Part shown: positions 25,299-34,677 of the stretch, piece by piece
Numbering within the stretch: the first letter of the stretch is position 1
How the letters are laid out: each line of letters begins with the position of its first letter
Assembly: GCA_017464845.1 (NCBI GenBank)
Contig: JAFTYD010000019.1
Location: 1 to 53,566 of the forward strand
DNA: 53,566 bases
Direction: 5' to 3'
Origin: Clostridia bacterium
GTDB taxonomy: Bacteria > Bacillota > Clostridia > Christensenellales > UBA1242
The notes under the pieces: model-generated
Databases searched by the model: none
Seen by the model: only the letters and a program-made list of their open reading frames with translations
Told to the model about the DNA's origin: nothing
Position numbers and translations under genes: made by a program

Positions 25299-27450
25299 TT
25301 TCTTTTTGAATTCCTTTCATAGTCAATGATATTCTTTTCTTTGGAAGATCGATTGACATAACTTTAACTTCAACTGATTCACCAACCTTCAAAGCTTCTG
25401 ATGGATGTTTAATATATGCATCAGAAATTTGAGAAATATGAACAAGTCCATCTTGGTGAACACCAATATCAACGAATGCACCAAAGTCAACTACGTTTCT
25501 TACAATACCAGTAAATATCATTCCTTCTTGCAAATCTTCCATATGAATTACATCACTTCTAAGAACAGGTTTTGGCATTGATTCACGAATATCTCTACCT
25601 GGCTTAAGTAATTCATTTGTAATATCATTTAATGTTGGAACACCAATTCCACATTCATTAGCAACAACTTCTTCACCTTTTTCTCTTATAAGATTTGGTA
25701 AAGATGAAATATTGTTATTTTTTACATCTTCTTCTGAAAGATTGAAAATAGATAAAAGTTTTCTAACTGATGAATAACTTTCAGGGTGAACTGCTGTATT
25801 ATCTAATACATTATCTCCCCCAACAACTCTCAAGAAACCTGCACATTGTTCAAATGCTTTTTGTCCAAGTTTTGGAACATTCAACAATTCTTCTCTTGAT
25901 CTTATTCCCTTAACTTTTGCTCTATATGTGATAATATTTTTTGCAATACCAGAATTTAAACCTGAAACATAAGAAAGTAAACTTGGAGACGCTGTATTAA
26001 TATCAACACCAACACTATTAACACAATCTTCAACAACACCAGTTAAAACTTCTGTTAATCTATTTTGTGGCATATCATGTTGATATTGACCAACACCAAT
26101 TGATTTTACATCAATTTTAATAAGTTCAGCAAGAGGATCTTGCAATCTTCTTGCAATTGAAACAGCACTTCTTAAAGAAACATCATAATCTGGGAATTCT
26201 TCTGCACCTAATTTTGATGCTGAATAAACAGATGCACCTGCTTCACTAACAACAGCATAAGAAACTGGACGATTAACATGTTTAATAAGTTCAGCTACGA
26301 AAATTTCTGCTTCTTTTGAAGCTGTACCATTTCCAATTGAAACAATATCAACATGATGTTTTTCAATTAAAGTTTTTAACTTTTCAATTGATTCTTCTGT
26401 TTTGTTTTGAGGTGGAGTTGGATAAACAACTGTTGTATCAAGCACATCTCCATTTTTATCAATAACAGCAATCTTACAACCTGTTCTATAAGCTGGGTCG
26501 AATCCTAAAATAATATTATTTTTAAGAGGTGATTCCATAAGTAATGGTTTCAAATTTACTTCAAACATTTTGATAGCTTGTTCATTCGCTACATCAGTTA
26601 AGTTGTTTCTACATTCTCTTTCCAAAGATGGAAACAACAATCTATCATAACTGTCTAAAATAGTTTCTTCCATATACTTATCTGTATCTTCATTATTTTT
26701 CTTAAAATATTTATTTAAAATTGGATAAACAAATTTTTCATTATCAATATTAATAGATACTTTTAAGCATTTTTCCTTTTCACCTCTATTAATAGCAAGA
26801 GTTCTATGACTAGGAATATTTTTAACTTCTTGTTTGAAACCTGCATAAGTTTCATAAGTTAAACTATTTTCATTTTCAACAAGTTCACAAGAGATTGTAG
26901 CCTTTGAAGCTAAAAGTTCTCTAAGTTCTTTTCTTATATCTGCGTTATCAGAAATTCTTTCAGCAACAATATCTTTTGCTCCTGCAATAGCTTCTTCAAC
27001 AGATTTTACTTCTTCTGTAATATATTTTTGTGCTTCATCAAGTAAAACAAAAGATTTTGATTGTGCTTGCAATACATCTGCAAGACCTTCAAGACCCTTT
27101 GCAATAGCAACAGATGCTCTTGTTTTTCTCTTTGGTTTATATGGTCTATAAATATCTTCAACCTCTGTCATTGTTGAAGCATTGTTTAATGCAACTTCAA
27201 GTTCTTCAGTCCACTTACCTTGTTCAGTAATTGTCTTTTTAACCTTTTCTTTTTCATCCATTAAATTTCTTAAGTATTTTAATCTATCAGAAAATTCTCT
27301 AATAACTTGGTCATCACAAGAACCGTGCATTTCTTTTCTATATCTAGCAATGAAAGGTATTGTACAACCTTCATCTAATAAGTTAATAATGTTTTGTGAG
27401 AAAACTGGCTTAAGACCAAATTCACTTGCTAAAATTTCAAATATTTCCAT
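25279..27450 (-). CDS. tex: Tex-like S1 RNA-binding transcription accessory protein
   Basis: The 723-residue product has the Tex layout: N-terminal helical region with TIPFIARYRKE (about residues 31-41) and YRPYKPKRKTRA, a YqgF-like RNase H fold (ILGFDPAYRTGCKIAVID), helix-hairpin-helix region (VGVDINTASPSLLSYVSGL) and a C-terminal S1 domain (GMIFTGIVRNVVDFGAFVDIG). Tex binds nucleic acids and is implicated in transcription and stress tolerance. Its 5' end overlaps the upstream amidohydrolase-like gene by 22 bases and its 3' end overlaps mcsA by 20, so it is the second gene of the operon that replaces the usual ctsR position. Confidence 0.95.
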   Translation of the reverse strand: MEIFEILASEFGLKPVFSQNIINLLDEGCTIPFIARYRKEMHGSCDDQVIREFSDRLKYLRNLMDEKEKVKKTITEQGKWTEELEVALNNASTMTEVEDIYRPYKPKRKTRASVAIAKGLEGLADVLQAQSKSFVLLDEAQKYITEEVKSVEEAIAGAKDIVAERISDNADIRKELRELLASKATISCELVENENSLTYETYAGFKQEVKNIPSHRTLAINRGEKEKCLKVSINIDNEKFVYPILNKYFKKNNEDTDKYMEETILDSYDRLLFPSLERECRNNLTDVANEQAIKMFEVNLKPLLMESPLKNNIILGFDPAYRTGCKIAVIDKNGDVLDTTVVYPTPPQNKTEESIEKLKTLIEKHHVDIVSIGNGTASKEAEIFVAELIKHVNRPVSYAVVSEAGASVYSASKLGAEEFPDYDVSLRSAVSIARRLQDPLAELIKIDVKSIGVGQYQHDMPQNRLTEVLTGVVEDCVNSVGVDINTASPSLLSYVSGLNSGIAKNIITYRAKVKGIRSREELLNVPKLGQKAFEQCAGFLRVVGGDNVLDNTAVHPESYSSVRKLLSIFNLSEEDVKNNNISSLPNLIREKGEEVVANECGIGVPTLNDITNELLKPGRDIRESMPKPVLRSDVIHMEDLQEGMIFTGIVRNVVDFGAFVDIGVHQDGLVHISQISDAYIKHPSEALKVGESVEVKVMSIDLPKKRISLTMKGIQKENESETV

Positions 27451-28637
27451 ATTTTTCTCCTCAATAATTGATTATAATTTTCACTTAATTGTTCAAAATC
27501 CATATCTTTTATTTTTCCATTTTCGTAAATAATTTTCCCGTTACTAATTGTCATAAAGATATCAGATTTATCAAATTTCAAAATAAATTCTTTATAAAAA
27601 TCATCATAGTTTACTATTTTGTTTTCGCTATTATAAATTACAAAATTAGCACTATCACCAACTTTTAAATCACTTGAAAACCCCATAGATAATTTTGAAT
27701 TTATTGTTGCCATTTCAAATATTTCATAAGGTGAAATAGCATCAAAATCACATAACAAATTTCTAGTTAATAAATAACAATTTTTCATTTCACTGAATAT
27801 ATCAACTTCGGTATTAAATTCACTTCCAAAGCTAACTGTTATTCCATTAGAAATTAAGTTAACAACATTTGGCATACCTCTTGCCAAATATAAATTTGCA
27901 AAATTAGAGACAACAACATCACATTCATAAGAACACAAAATTTCAAGATCATCTTTGTCTAAAAAATTACAACCAAACAAAGACACATTTCTATCAAGTA
28001 ATCCTAAATCTTCAACATACCTAACACAAGACTTATTATACTTTTTATCAATCTCTCCTGCCTCCTCTAATGTCTCACAAATCTTAATAGAAACAGGCAT
28101 TTTATTTTCAGCAGAATCTTGTGAAAGTGAACAAAGTTTGTTATCACTCATTGATAAATCACATCTATAAATCTGGTTTATATTTTGAAAATTATTTTCT
28201 TTATCATAAAAGTTAACTCTACCATTTAAGTTGTATTTATTTAATAAATTTGCAATTTTTTCAGGAAAATTTGCACTATCATCAACAAAAGTTACTCCAC
28301 TTTGTATATTTTTTGCCAAATGATAATTTATTAAAACTTCTTTTTCTTCATCGGTAAAATCGTTTATATAACTTTGATATTCATAAATCAAAGATGAATC
28401 CAACTCTTTATTTTGATAAAAAATAAAGGGCGAAAGGTAGGAATTTGAGTTAGAATTTGCAAAACTTGGAAGTAAAATTTTTCCGTTCAAATTATATACA
28501 ATTTCATCTTTAGATTCTTCTACGCTATCACCTAAATAAACAATCTTATCATCTTTTACAATAATATCGCAAAGCTTATCGTAAGTATCAAATTTATCAC
28601 CAAAAATAAGTCTTGCATTTTTAAAATGTTGTTGCAT
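27429..28637 (-). CDS. Amidohydrolase-superfamily protein lacking metal ligands (pseudoenzyme)
   Basis: The 402-residue product aligns by eye over its length with cytosine/S-adenosylhomocysteine-deaminase-type amidohydrolases. However every metal/catalytic ligand is gone: the HxH after the first beta strand is Asn63-Ser-Asn65 (PSFANSNSN), the third His is Lys185 (SIKICET for the usual HxAET), the fourth His region LAHCVHL reads LFGCNFL, and the Asp of LGTDGA reads FGSE with Glu273. The frame is intact. I start at the ATG at 28637 because AGGTGA precedes it; a GTG nine bases upstream lies inside that site. It is the first gene of the tex-clpC operon. Function is unknown; catalysis is unlikely. 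Confidence 0.82.
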   Translation of the reverse strand: MQQHFKNARLIFGDKFDTYDKLCDIIVKDDKIVYLGDSVEESKDEIVYNLNGKILLPSFANSNSNSYLSPFIFYQNKELDSSLIYEYQSYINDFTDEEKEVLINYHLAKNIQSGVTFVDDSANFPEKIANLLNKYNLNGRVNFYDKENNFQNINQIYRCDLSMSDNKLCSLSQDSAENKMPVSIKICETLEEAGEIDKKYNKSCVRYVEDLGLLDRNVSLFGCNFLDKDDLEILCSYECDVVVSNFANLYLARGMPNVVNLISNGITVSFGSEFNTEVDIFSEMKNCYLLTRNLLCDFDAISPYEIFEMATINSKLSMGFSSDLKVGDSANFVIYNSENKIVNYDDFYKEFILKFDKSDIFMTISNGKIIYENGKIKDMDFEQLSENYNQLLRRKIWKYLKF

Positions 28638-28661
28638 AAAAATCACCTAATTTACATAGAT

Positions 28662-28691
28662 ATTATACAACACAACAACTATCTAATGCAA
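28662..28691 (-). promoter_or_regulatory. Promoter of the pseudo-amidohydrolase-tex-mcsA-mcsB-clpC operon
   Basis: On the minus strand TTGCAT (28686-28691) and TATAAT (28662-28667) are 18 bases apart, ending 25 bases before the first start codon. No CtsR-type or CIRCE repeat is visible around it. Confidence 0.6.
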
Positions 28692-28780
28692 ACAAAAAAC
28701 ATATTATTTTTAATACAATTTATTATCAAAATTTCATAAAAAGTTCAAAATTTAGTTTTACAAAGTAAATATTTTTAAAT

Positions 28781-28810
28781 AAAAAAAATGCAAAATAAAT
28801 TTGCATTTTT
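28781..28810 (-). terminator. Terminator of the yajC-secDF cluster
   Basis: An 11-bp stem with core AATGCAAA/TTTGCATT and 5-base loop overlaps the secF stop codon and is followed on the minus strand by a T run. Confidence 0.75.
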
Positions 28811-29999
28811 ATTTATTTTCATTTTCAAAACTTTTATCTGGAAGTGCTCCGTCTTCAACTAAATCATTTTCAACAACTTCAGCTTCCTTATATTTTGAAG
28901 ATGATTGTTTGTTTTGTGTTTCCATTTTTACTTTTTTCTTTTTATTTTTCTTTTTATAAGCAATAGCCCATAAACCTGGAGTAATAAAGTTTGAAGTGTA
29001 GAATCCTGAAATAATACCAATCATAATTGGGAATGCGAATTCTCTAATATCAGAAACACCAATAACTGTTACAAAGAATATTACAACAAAAGTTGTTATT
29101 GTTGTAAATATTGTTCTTGACATCATTTCTTTTACAGAAACATTTGCAATAACTTCGTTTGATTGCTTGTCATACATTCCTGACTTAATATTTTCTCTAA
29201 TTCTATCAAAAATAATAATTGTATTATTAATAGAATATCCTAAGATAGTAATAAGCGCAGCAATAAATGAACTATTAATTGTTACTCTGAAGATTAACAT
29301 TAAACTACAAGTAACCAATATATCAGTAAATAATGCAAGTATAGCTGCAAGACCACTTGTTATTTCGAATCTTATTGCAACATAAATTAAAATAAGAACA
29401 ACAGCAACAATTAAAGCAATAAATGCTTTCATTAAAAGTTCTGAACTTGCACTAGCTGTAGTAACACCACCGTTAGCAATTAATTGAGCATAATCTTGAT
29501 TGTCAATACTTTCTGCATCAGCATCAATATAACCAAATGCCTTCAAAAGTTCCAATCTAATTTCTTCATTTAATTCTTCTATTTCCTTAGCAGAAGCATT
29601 CTTTTTATTTTGATATTTTACAAGAACTGCATTTCCATCAGTGATTCCTAAATCATCTGAAGAAAGAGATGTTGTTTGGAATACGTTAGGTTTAAGCCCA
29701 TATTTTTTCAATGTATCTCTAATTATATCTTTTACTTCATTATAATCAGAATCTTTTTCAATATCATATTCTTCAAATTCATCATAGACACCTTCACTAT
29801 TTGTGTAAACTGTCATAATAGAACCACCAGTGAAATCAATACCACGATTGAAGCCAAGAGATAAAAGTAATATTATTCCAACTAAAATAATAGTAATTGG
29901 TGCAATAATGAACCATTTTAAATTCTTACAAATATTAAAATTTGATTTTTCGATTGTTTCATCTAAAGAAAATTTTTTAAGACTCTTAAATTTACTCAT
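28809..29999 (-). CDS. secF: Protein translocase subunit SecF
   Basis: SecF with SecD uses the ion gradient to help late export steps. The 396-residue product has an N-terminal helix, GIDFTGGSIMTVYT at the start of the periplasm-side domain, and five C-terminal helices with the GYSINNTIIIFDRIREN motif (about residues 255-270). I choose ATG at 29999 (MSKFKSLKKF), which has GGAGGTG seven bases upstream and overlaps the secD stop (ATGAGTAA). A longer open frame upstream starts inside secD and is not supported. The C-terminal tail is Lys-rich then acidic. Confidence 0.94.
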   Translation of the reverse strand: MSKFKSLKKFSLDETIEKSNFNICKNLKWFIIAPITIILVGIILLLSLGFNRGIDFTGGSIMTVYTNSEGVYDEFEEYDIEKDSDYNEVKDIIRDTLKKYGLKPNVFQTTSLSSDDLGITDGNAVLVKYQNKKNASAKEIEELNEEIRLELLKAFGYIDADAESIDNQDYAQLIANGGVTTASASSELLMKAFIALIVAVVLILIYVAIRFEITSGLAAILALFTDILVTCSLMLIFRVTINSSFIAALITILGYSINNTIIIFDRIRENIKSGMYDKQSNEVIANVSVKEMMSRTIFTTITTFVVIFFVTVIGVSDIREFAFPIMIGIISGFYTSNFITPGLWAIAYKKKNKKKKVKMETQNKQSSSKYKEAEVVENDLVEDGALPDKSFENENK

Positions 30000-31434
30000 T
30001 GTCTTCACCTCCTTCGTCAGAACTTGGTGTCTTTTCTTTTGTCTCACTTTCTTCTTTTACATCAATAACTTTTTCAACATCATTTGAAAGTTCTTCTTCA
30101 ACAGTTACTGTATCAGAATAAACAATTTTTCTTTTTGGCAAATGAAGTTTATTAGGTTTAATACTATTTAATGGTAAATACCATTTTACTAAGAATCTAA
30201 ACACAACCAAAGTTGTAAATAAAGATAATACAATACCTATAAGTAAAGTAATAGCAAAACCTTTAATTGATGCAGTACCTAAAATGTAAAGTACTATAGA
30301 TGTTATTATTGTTGTAATGTTTGAATCAAGAATTGGCCACAATGCTTTGTTGAAACCAAACTTTGTAGCAAGTGGAATTTTCTTACCCTTTTTGTACTCA
30401 TCTCTAATTCTTTCAAGAATAACAACAAAACCATCAACAGCCATACCGATACTTAAGATTATACCAGCAAGTCCAGGTAATGTTAATTGAACGAATGAGA
30501 TAGCTTGAAGGAAGAACAACATCAAAACCATATAGATAACAAGTGCAAAATTTGCAAGCCAACCAAAGTCGCCGTATCTATACCACATAATAAACATTAT
30601 AACAAGAACACCTATTAACCCTGCGATTATAGCAAGCTTTAATGCTGTAGTTCCAAGTGTAGCAGAAACAACTGAACTTTCAATAAGTTCAAGTTCGACA
30701 TTAAATGTACCACTCATAATTTGAAGTGCATACTCACTTGCTTGTTCATAAGTTTCAAAGCTTCCTGAAATAAAAGTTGAGCCTTGAGTGATTTGATTTT
30801 GACAAGTTAATTCTTGATATGCATCTCCTGTGTAATCTCCAAGATAAACATATATCTTTTGAGTACCAGAAGCTGCAGCACCAGTTAATTTTGAGAATTT
30901 CTTTGTACCATCTTTTGTAAATTCAATAACACAACCATAAGCTGATTTTTCTTGGTCATAAGATGCATAAACATTTTTGATATCTGTACCAAGTATTGAA
31001 TTGTCATCTAAAACATTTTGCTCCAAAGTCATATAGAGTGGAGTTGGTTCACCAATTAATTCAAAAATTTCATCTGAATCTGATACACTTGGTACCTCGA
31101 TTCTAATTTTTGTTGAACCTTGTTTTGTTATAGTAGCTTCTGAATATTCATCAGTAATTAAAGATTCAAGTCTTGTAACTGTTGCATCGATTGCTGCATC
31201 TAAATCTGATGTATTGCTATCTTCTGATAAAGAACAATCATAAACAACAGAAACCCCACCTGCTAAATCTAAACCCATTGAAATTGATCTTGCAAAACCA
31301 TTATAGGTATAGTTAGTAAATGGAATATTAAATTTGAATACTGAAAGTATAATTCCGATAAATGCAATAACGGAAACTGCTATATAATTTAAAATTGATT
31401 TTCTTTGAGAAGGACCTCTTCTTTTCTTAGCCAT
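29992..31434 (-). CDS. secD: Protein translocase subunit SecD
   Basis: The 481-residue product has the N-terminal helix, the DLAGGVSVVYD segment, the P1 domain, and six-helix C-terminal region with LPGLAGIILSIGMAVDGFVVILERIRDE. The C-terminal 50 residues are acidic (ESETKEKTPSSDEGGEDNE). Start: AAAGGGG lies just before two adjacent ATGs (31437 and 31434); I take MAKKRRG at 31434. The 18 residues encoded upstream of these are not supported. It overlaps secF at the 3' end. Confidence 0.94.
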   Translation of the reverse strand: MAKKRRGPSQRKSILNYIAVSVIAFIGIILSVFKFNIPFTNYTYNGFARSISMGLDLAGGVSVVYDCSLSEDSNTSDLDAAIDATVTRLESLITDEYSEATITKQGSTKIRIEVPSVSDSDEIFELIGEPTPLYMTLEQNVLDDNSILGTDIKNVYASYDQEKSAYGCVIEFTKDGTKKFSKLTGAAASGTQKIYVYLGDYTGDAYQELTCQNQITQGSTFISGSFETYEQASEYALQIMSGTFNVELELIESSVVSATLGTTALKLAIIAGLIGVLVIMFIMWYRYGDFGWLANFALVIYMVLMLFFLQAISFVQLTLPGLAGIILSIGMAVDGFVVILERIRDEYKKGKKIPLATKFGFNKALWPILDSNITTIITSIVLYILGTASIKGFAITLLIGIVLSLFTTLVVFRFLVKWYLPLNSIKPNKLHLPKRKIVYSDTVTVEEELSNDVEKVIDVKEESETKEKTPSSDEGGEDNE

Positions 31435-31510
31435 CATTTTCCCCTTTAAGCATATAGCAATATAATATAATAAATAAGGGACAACTGTCAATCAATTTAT
31501 AAACTTTTAC

Positions 31511-31927
31511 TTACTTTTTTTTAAGATTAACACATATGATACCACAAATACCACCAATGATACCTCCAAATAAAATATCATTCAAAAGTGTTCTATTAAT
31601 TTCAAATGCCCCATCAAGCAAAGAAAAAACAAAAAAAGCAAGAACTGTATAACAAACTCCAATCAAAAGACCACTAACAAGACCTAATTCCTTTTCTTTT
31701 TTTAACCCAATAAACACGCCCAAAAATATTGATACTCCCTTAATTACTTGATTAACAGGACTTATTACAACATCTGAAATATTTGTAAATCTAAGTACAA
31801 AAGCAAATATCAAAATTCCAAAAAGAGAAATACCTAAACTAATTAGAGTTCCTTTCAAAAGTGGAAGTAAAATTGAATTCCCCTTCGATTCGTTATTACT
31901 TTTTCTGCTTAATGCTTTCAATTTCAT
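31511..31927 (-). CDS. TIGR04086 family membrane protein
   Basis: The 138-residue product has four hydrophobic segments with the family's LLKGTLISLGISLFGILIFA start and a C-terminal glycine-rich helix (FGGIIGGICGIICVN). This family is typical of Clostridia and Bacilli and is often near yajC/secDF, as here. Function is unknown. Confidence 0.82.
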   Translation of the reverse strand: MKLKALSRKSNNESKGNSILLPLLKGTLISLGISLFGILIFAFVLRFTNISDVVISPVNQVIKGVSIFLGVFIGLKKEKELGLVSGLLIGVCYTVLAFFVFSLLDGAFEINRTLLNDILFGGIIGGICGIICVNLKKK

Positions 31928-32053
31928 ATTTGACTCCTTTTCTAAAATTTATACAATAAAATATGTACAAGTTTTTGTTTTAATGATAAATTTTGAAAAG
32001 TTTTAAATTTATATACAAATTGCAAAAAATTAATAAAAATTAATAAAAATATT

Positions 32054-32083
32054 AAAAAAAACAGTCAATTATGACTGTTTTTT
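32054..32083 (-). terminator. Terminator at the yajC 3' end
   Basis: AAAAAACAGTCA pairs with TGACTGTTTTTT around a 4-base loop, overlapping the last codons of yajC; on the minus strand it runs into T-rich sequence. It may separate yajC from the TIGR04086-secDF genes. Confidence 0.75.
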
Positions 32084-32560
32084 AGATTTTGAAGTTGTTT
32101 TTTTAGTTTGAGAAGAAGTTTTCTTTGTTTGTGATGTAGACTTTTTAGGTTTTGGTTGTGTTGCTTCTTCTAATGTTTCTAAAGCACTTTTTTCTTCTTC
32201 AACAATAGCAGGTTTTTCTTGTACAGGATTTTCTTGTACAGGATTTAATGCTACTTCTGTTGGTACTTCTGACTCTTCTCTTATGATAGTATAAATTGCA
32301 TAAGCATCAACTGACATATAACCTTTATTTTGATCACTTCCAGTTTCAAGTACAACAATCTTTGAACTTTCTGTAAAGTTAAGTTCAACAACTACACCAT
32401 ATACACCACTTGTTGTTAAAACCTTATCTCCTTTTTTCAAACTATTAATTTGTTCTTGTAATTGTTGAGCTTGTTTTTTATTTTTTGAACTAATTAAAAT
32501 TGGATAAACAATCAAAAGTACAACTATAAGCCCAATAAGAACATATTGTGTTACATTCAT
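32069..32560 (-). CDS. yajC: Preprotein translocase accessory subunit YajC
   Basis: YajC associates with SecDF. The 163-residue product has one N-terminal helix (about residues 4-24) followed by NKKQAQQLQEQINSLKKGDKVLTTSGVYGVVVEL, the classic YajC core. Residues after about 100 are an added low-complexity tail with a repeat (NPVQENPVQEKP) and a Lys/Ser/Thr-rich end, making it longer than the usual 90-110 residues. Confidence 0.93.
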   Translation of the reverse strand: MNVTQYVLIGLIVVLLIVYPILISSKNKKQAQQLQEQINSLKKGDKVLTTSGVYGVVVELNFTESSKIVVLETGSDQNKGYMSVDAYAIYTIIREESEVPTEVALNPVQENPVQEKPAIVEEEKSALETLEEATQPKPKKSTSQTKKTSSQTKKTTSKSKKQS

Positions 32561-32642
32561 AAAATCCCTCCATAAAATATACTATATATTACCATAAAAG
32601 GAAATTTATTCAAAATAAAATAAACATTAAATTAACAAATTT

Positions 32643-34403
32643 TTATTTATTTTTTCTTGAAGCAACTTCATTTACCAATCTTTCGACAAAATCTTTTAAT
32701 AAGATTCCTGTTTGATTTTCATTTCCTCTTCCTCTGATTGATATTGTCTTGTTGTTTTCTTCTTCATCACCAACAATAATCAAATAAGGAACTTTTTCAC
32801 TCATTGCTTCTCTAATTTTAAATCCTATCTTCTCATTTCTTGTATCTTCTTTAACTCTAAAGTTATAAGCTTTTAAAGTATCAGCAATTGATTTAACATA
32901 ATCATTATTTCTTTCTGTCAATGACATAACTCTAACTTGTTCTGGAGCCATCCACATTGGAAGCGCACCAGCATACTTTTCAAGTAAATAAGCAAGTGTT
33001 CTTTCATAACAACCAATTGAAGAACGATGAATAATATATGGAGTTTTCTTTGCGCCGTCAGCATCAACATATTCCATATCGAATTTTTCTGCAATTTGGA
33101 AATCTATTTGAATTGTAATTAAAGTATCTTCTTTTCCAAATACATTCTTGATTTGAATATCAAGTTTTGGTCCATAGAATGCAGCTTCTCCATCAGCCTC
33201 ATAGAAATTAACATTAAGATCATTCAAGATATCTCTCATAATACCTTGAACCCTTTCCCACTCTTCTTCAGAACCTATATATTTTTCTTTGTTATTCTTA
33301 TCCCATTTTGAGAATCTATAACTAATATCATTTTCAAGACCTAAAGTTGTAAGCATATATTTTGCAATATCTAAACATTCTTTAAATTCTTCTTCAAGTT
33401 GAGATGGCATACAAATAATATGACCTTCTGATAAAGTAAATTGACGAACTCTAATAAGTCCATGACATTCACCACTAGCTTCTTTTCTAAAAAGAGAAGA
33501 AGTTTCATTTAATCTCATAGGTAAATCTTTATAACTTCTTTGTCTATTCAAGAAAACTTGATATTGGAATGGACAAGTCATAGGTCTCAAACCATATACT
33601 TCATTTTCTTTACCTGATTCCAAAATAAACATATTTTCTTTATAATGATCCCAGTGTCCTGAAATCTTGTATAAATCACTTTTTGACATAAAAGGAGTTT
33701 TTGTTAACAAATATCCTCTTCTTTCTTCTTCATCTTCAACGAATCTTTGAAGAAGTTGAATTACCTTTGCTCCTTTTGGAAGCATAATAGGAAGACCTTG
33801 ACCTATATAATCTACTGTTGTGAAATATTCAAGTTCTCTACCTATTTTGTTATGATCTCTCTTTTTTGCTTCTTCTAAACTTGCAATATGTGCATTTAAA
33901 AGTTTTTTATCTTGGAATGCATAAACATATATTCTTTGAAGCATTTTATTCTTTTCACTTCCTCTCCAGTATGCACCAGTAACTGAATTAATCTTGAAAG
34001 CGTGGTTTTGTAAATTTCTTGTACTTTCAACATGAGGACCACTACATAAATCATAGAAATCTTCTCCAAGATAATAAACAGAAATTTCTTCACCTTCTGG
34101 AAGTTCATTGATAATTTCTAATTTATATTCATTATCTTTAAACATTTCTAATGCTTGTTCTTTTGAAACAACAACTTTTTTAAACTCTTCACCCTTGTTT
34201 AAAATTTCTTTCATTTGTTTTTCAATTTTTTCATAATCTTCTTGTTTGATACTCTCTTTTAAATCTATATCATAATAAAACCCGTCAGCAATAGCTGGTC
34301 CTATTGTAAGTTTTACATCTCCATAGATTTCTGTCACTGCTTTTGCAAGTACATGTGCAAGTGAGTGTCTTGCAATTTTCAACTTTTCTTCTTTTTCTTC
34401 CAT
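32643..34403 (-). CDS. thrS: Threonyl-tRNA synthetase lacking the TGS domain
   Basis: The enzyme charges tRNA-Thr. The 586-residue product begins almost directly with the N2 editing domain (HSLAHVLA, His13 and His17; later CSGPHVEST), followed by the class II core with motif 2 (FRKEASGECHGLIRVRQFT), motif 3 (HRSSIGCYERTLAYLLE) and the anticodon-binding domain. The N-terminal TGS domain of about 60 residues found in the Bacillus enzyme is absent. The gene is preceded by a T-box leader with an ACC specifier, so it should be induced when Thr-tRNA is uncharged. ytxC lies upstream, as in Bacillus. Confidence 0.97.
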   Translation of the reverse strand: MEEKEEKLKIARHSLAHVLAKAVTEIYGDVKLTIGPAIADGFYYDIDLKESIKQEDYEKIEKQMKEILNKGEEFKKVVVSKEQALEMFKDNEYKLEIINELPEGEEISVYYLGEDFYDLCSGPHVESTRNLQNHAFKINSVTGAYWRGSEKNKMLQRIYVYAFQDKKLLNAHIASLEEAKKRDHNKIGRELEYFTTVDYIGQGLPIMLPKGAKVIQLLQRFVEDEEERRGYLLTKTPFMSKSDLYKISGHWDHYKENMFILESGKENEVYGLRPMTCPFQYQVFLNRQRSYKDLPMRLNETSSLFRKEASGECHGLIRVRQFTLSEGHIICMPSQLEEEFKECLDIAKYMLTTLGLENDISYRFSKWDKNNKEKYIGSEEEWERVQGIMRDILNDLNVNFYEADGEAAFYGPKLDIQIKNVFGKEDTLITIQIDFQIAEKFDMEYVDADGAKKTPYIIHRSSIGCYERTLAYLLEKYAGALPMWMAPEQVRVMSLTERNNDYVKSIADTLKAYNFRVKEDTRNEKIGFKIREAMSEKVPYLIIVGDEEENNKTISIRGRGNENQTGILLKDFVERLVNEVASRKNK

Positions 34404-34435
34404 AATAATTCTCCTTTATATTTTAAGGATTTTAA

Positions 34436-34636
34436 AAATAAAAAAATCCTTAAAGAAATACTTTAAGGACGATAATTACCGCGGTTCCACCTTAATTGCA
34501 CCATAGTGCCACTCTTTGAAGATTTTTAAATATGCAAAAGTGGTTTCGGACAGTCTTTTAAGCATAAGGTTTCTCACCACCCAACCTCTCTCTGTGCTCT
34601 TAATAAAACGCCTACTTGTCTTTTAATAAAAATCTA
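34436..34636 (-). promoter_or_regulatory. T-box riboswitch upstream of thrS, specifier ACC (Thr)
   Basis: Read on the minus strand, the leader has a Stem I with AGAGAGAGG and GGTGAGAAACC elements, the specifier ACC followed by A at 34544-34542 (GAAACCACTTTT context), a Stem III hairpin, the T-box AAGGTGGAACCGCGG (34478-34493) and a terminator hairpin (34447-34455 with 34461-34469) followed by seven T. The T-box sequence can pair alternatively with the terminator region to form the antiterminator. The specifier agrees with the downstream thrS gene. Confidence 0.95.
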
Positions 34637-34641
34637 ATATG

Positions 34642-34670
34642 ATAATATACCTTTTAAAGAAATTTGTCAA
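34642..34670 (-). promoter_or_regulatory. SigmaA-type promoter of the thrS T-box transcript
   Basis: On the minus strand TTGACA (34665-34670) and TATTAT (34642-34647) are separated by 17 bases, immediately upstream of the T-box leader. Confidence 0.8.
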
Positions 34671-34677
34671 TATTTTT

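Noticed and set aside
29830..30087. Plus-strand frames antisense to secD/secF
   Set aside because: Shadow of the well-conserved membrane helices; no promoter or ribosome-binding site.
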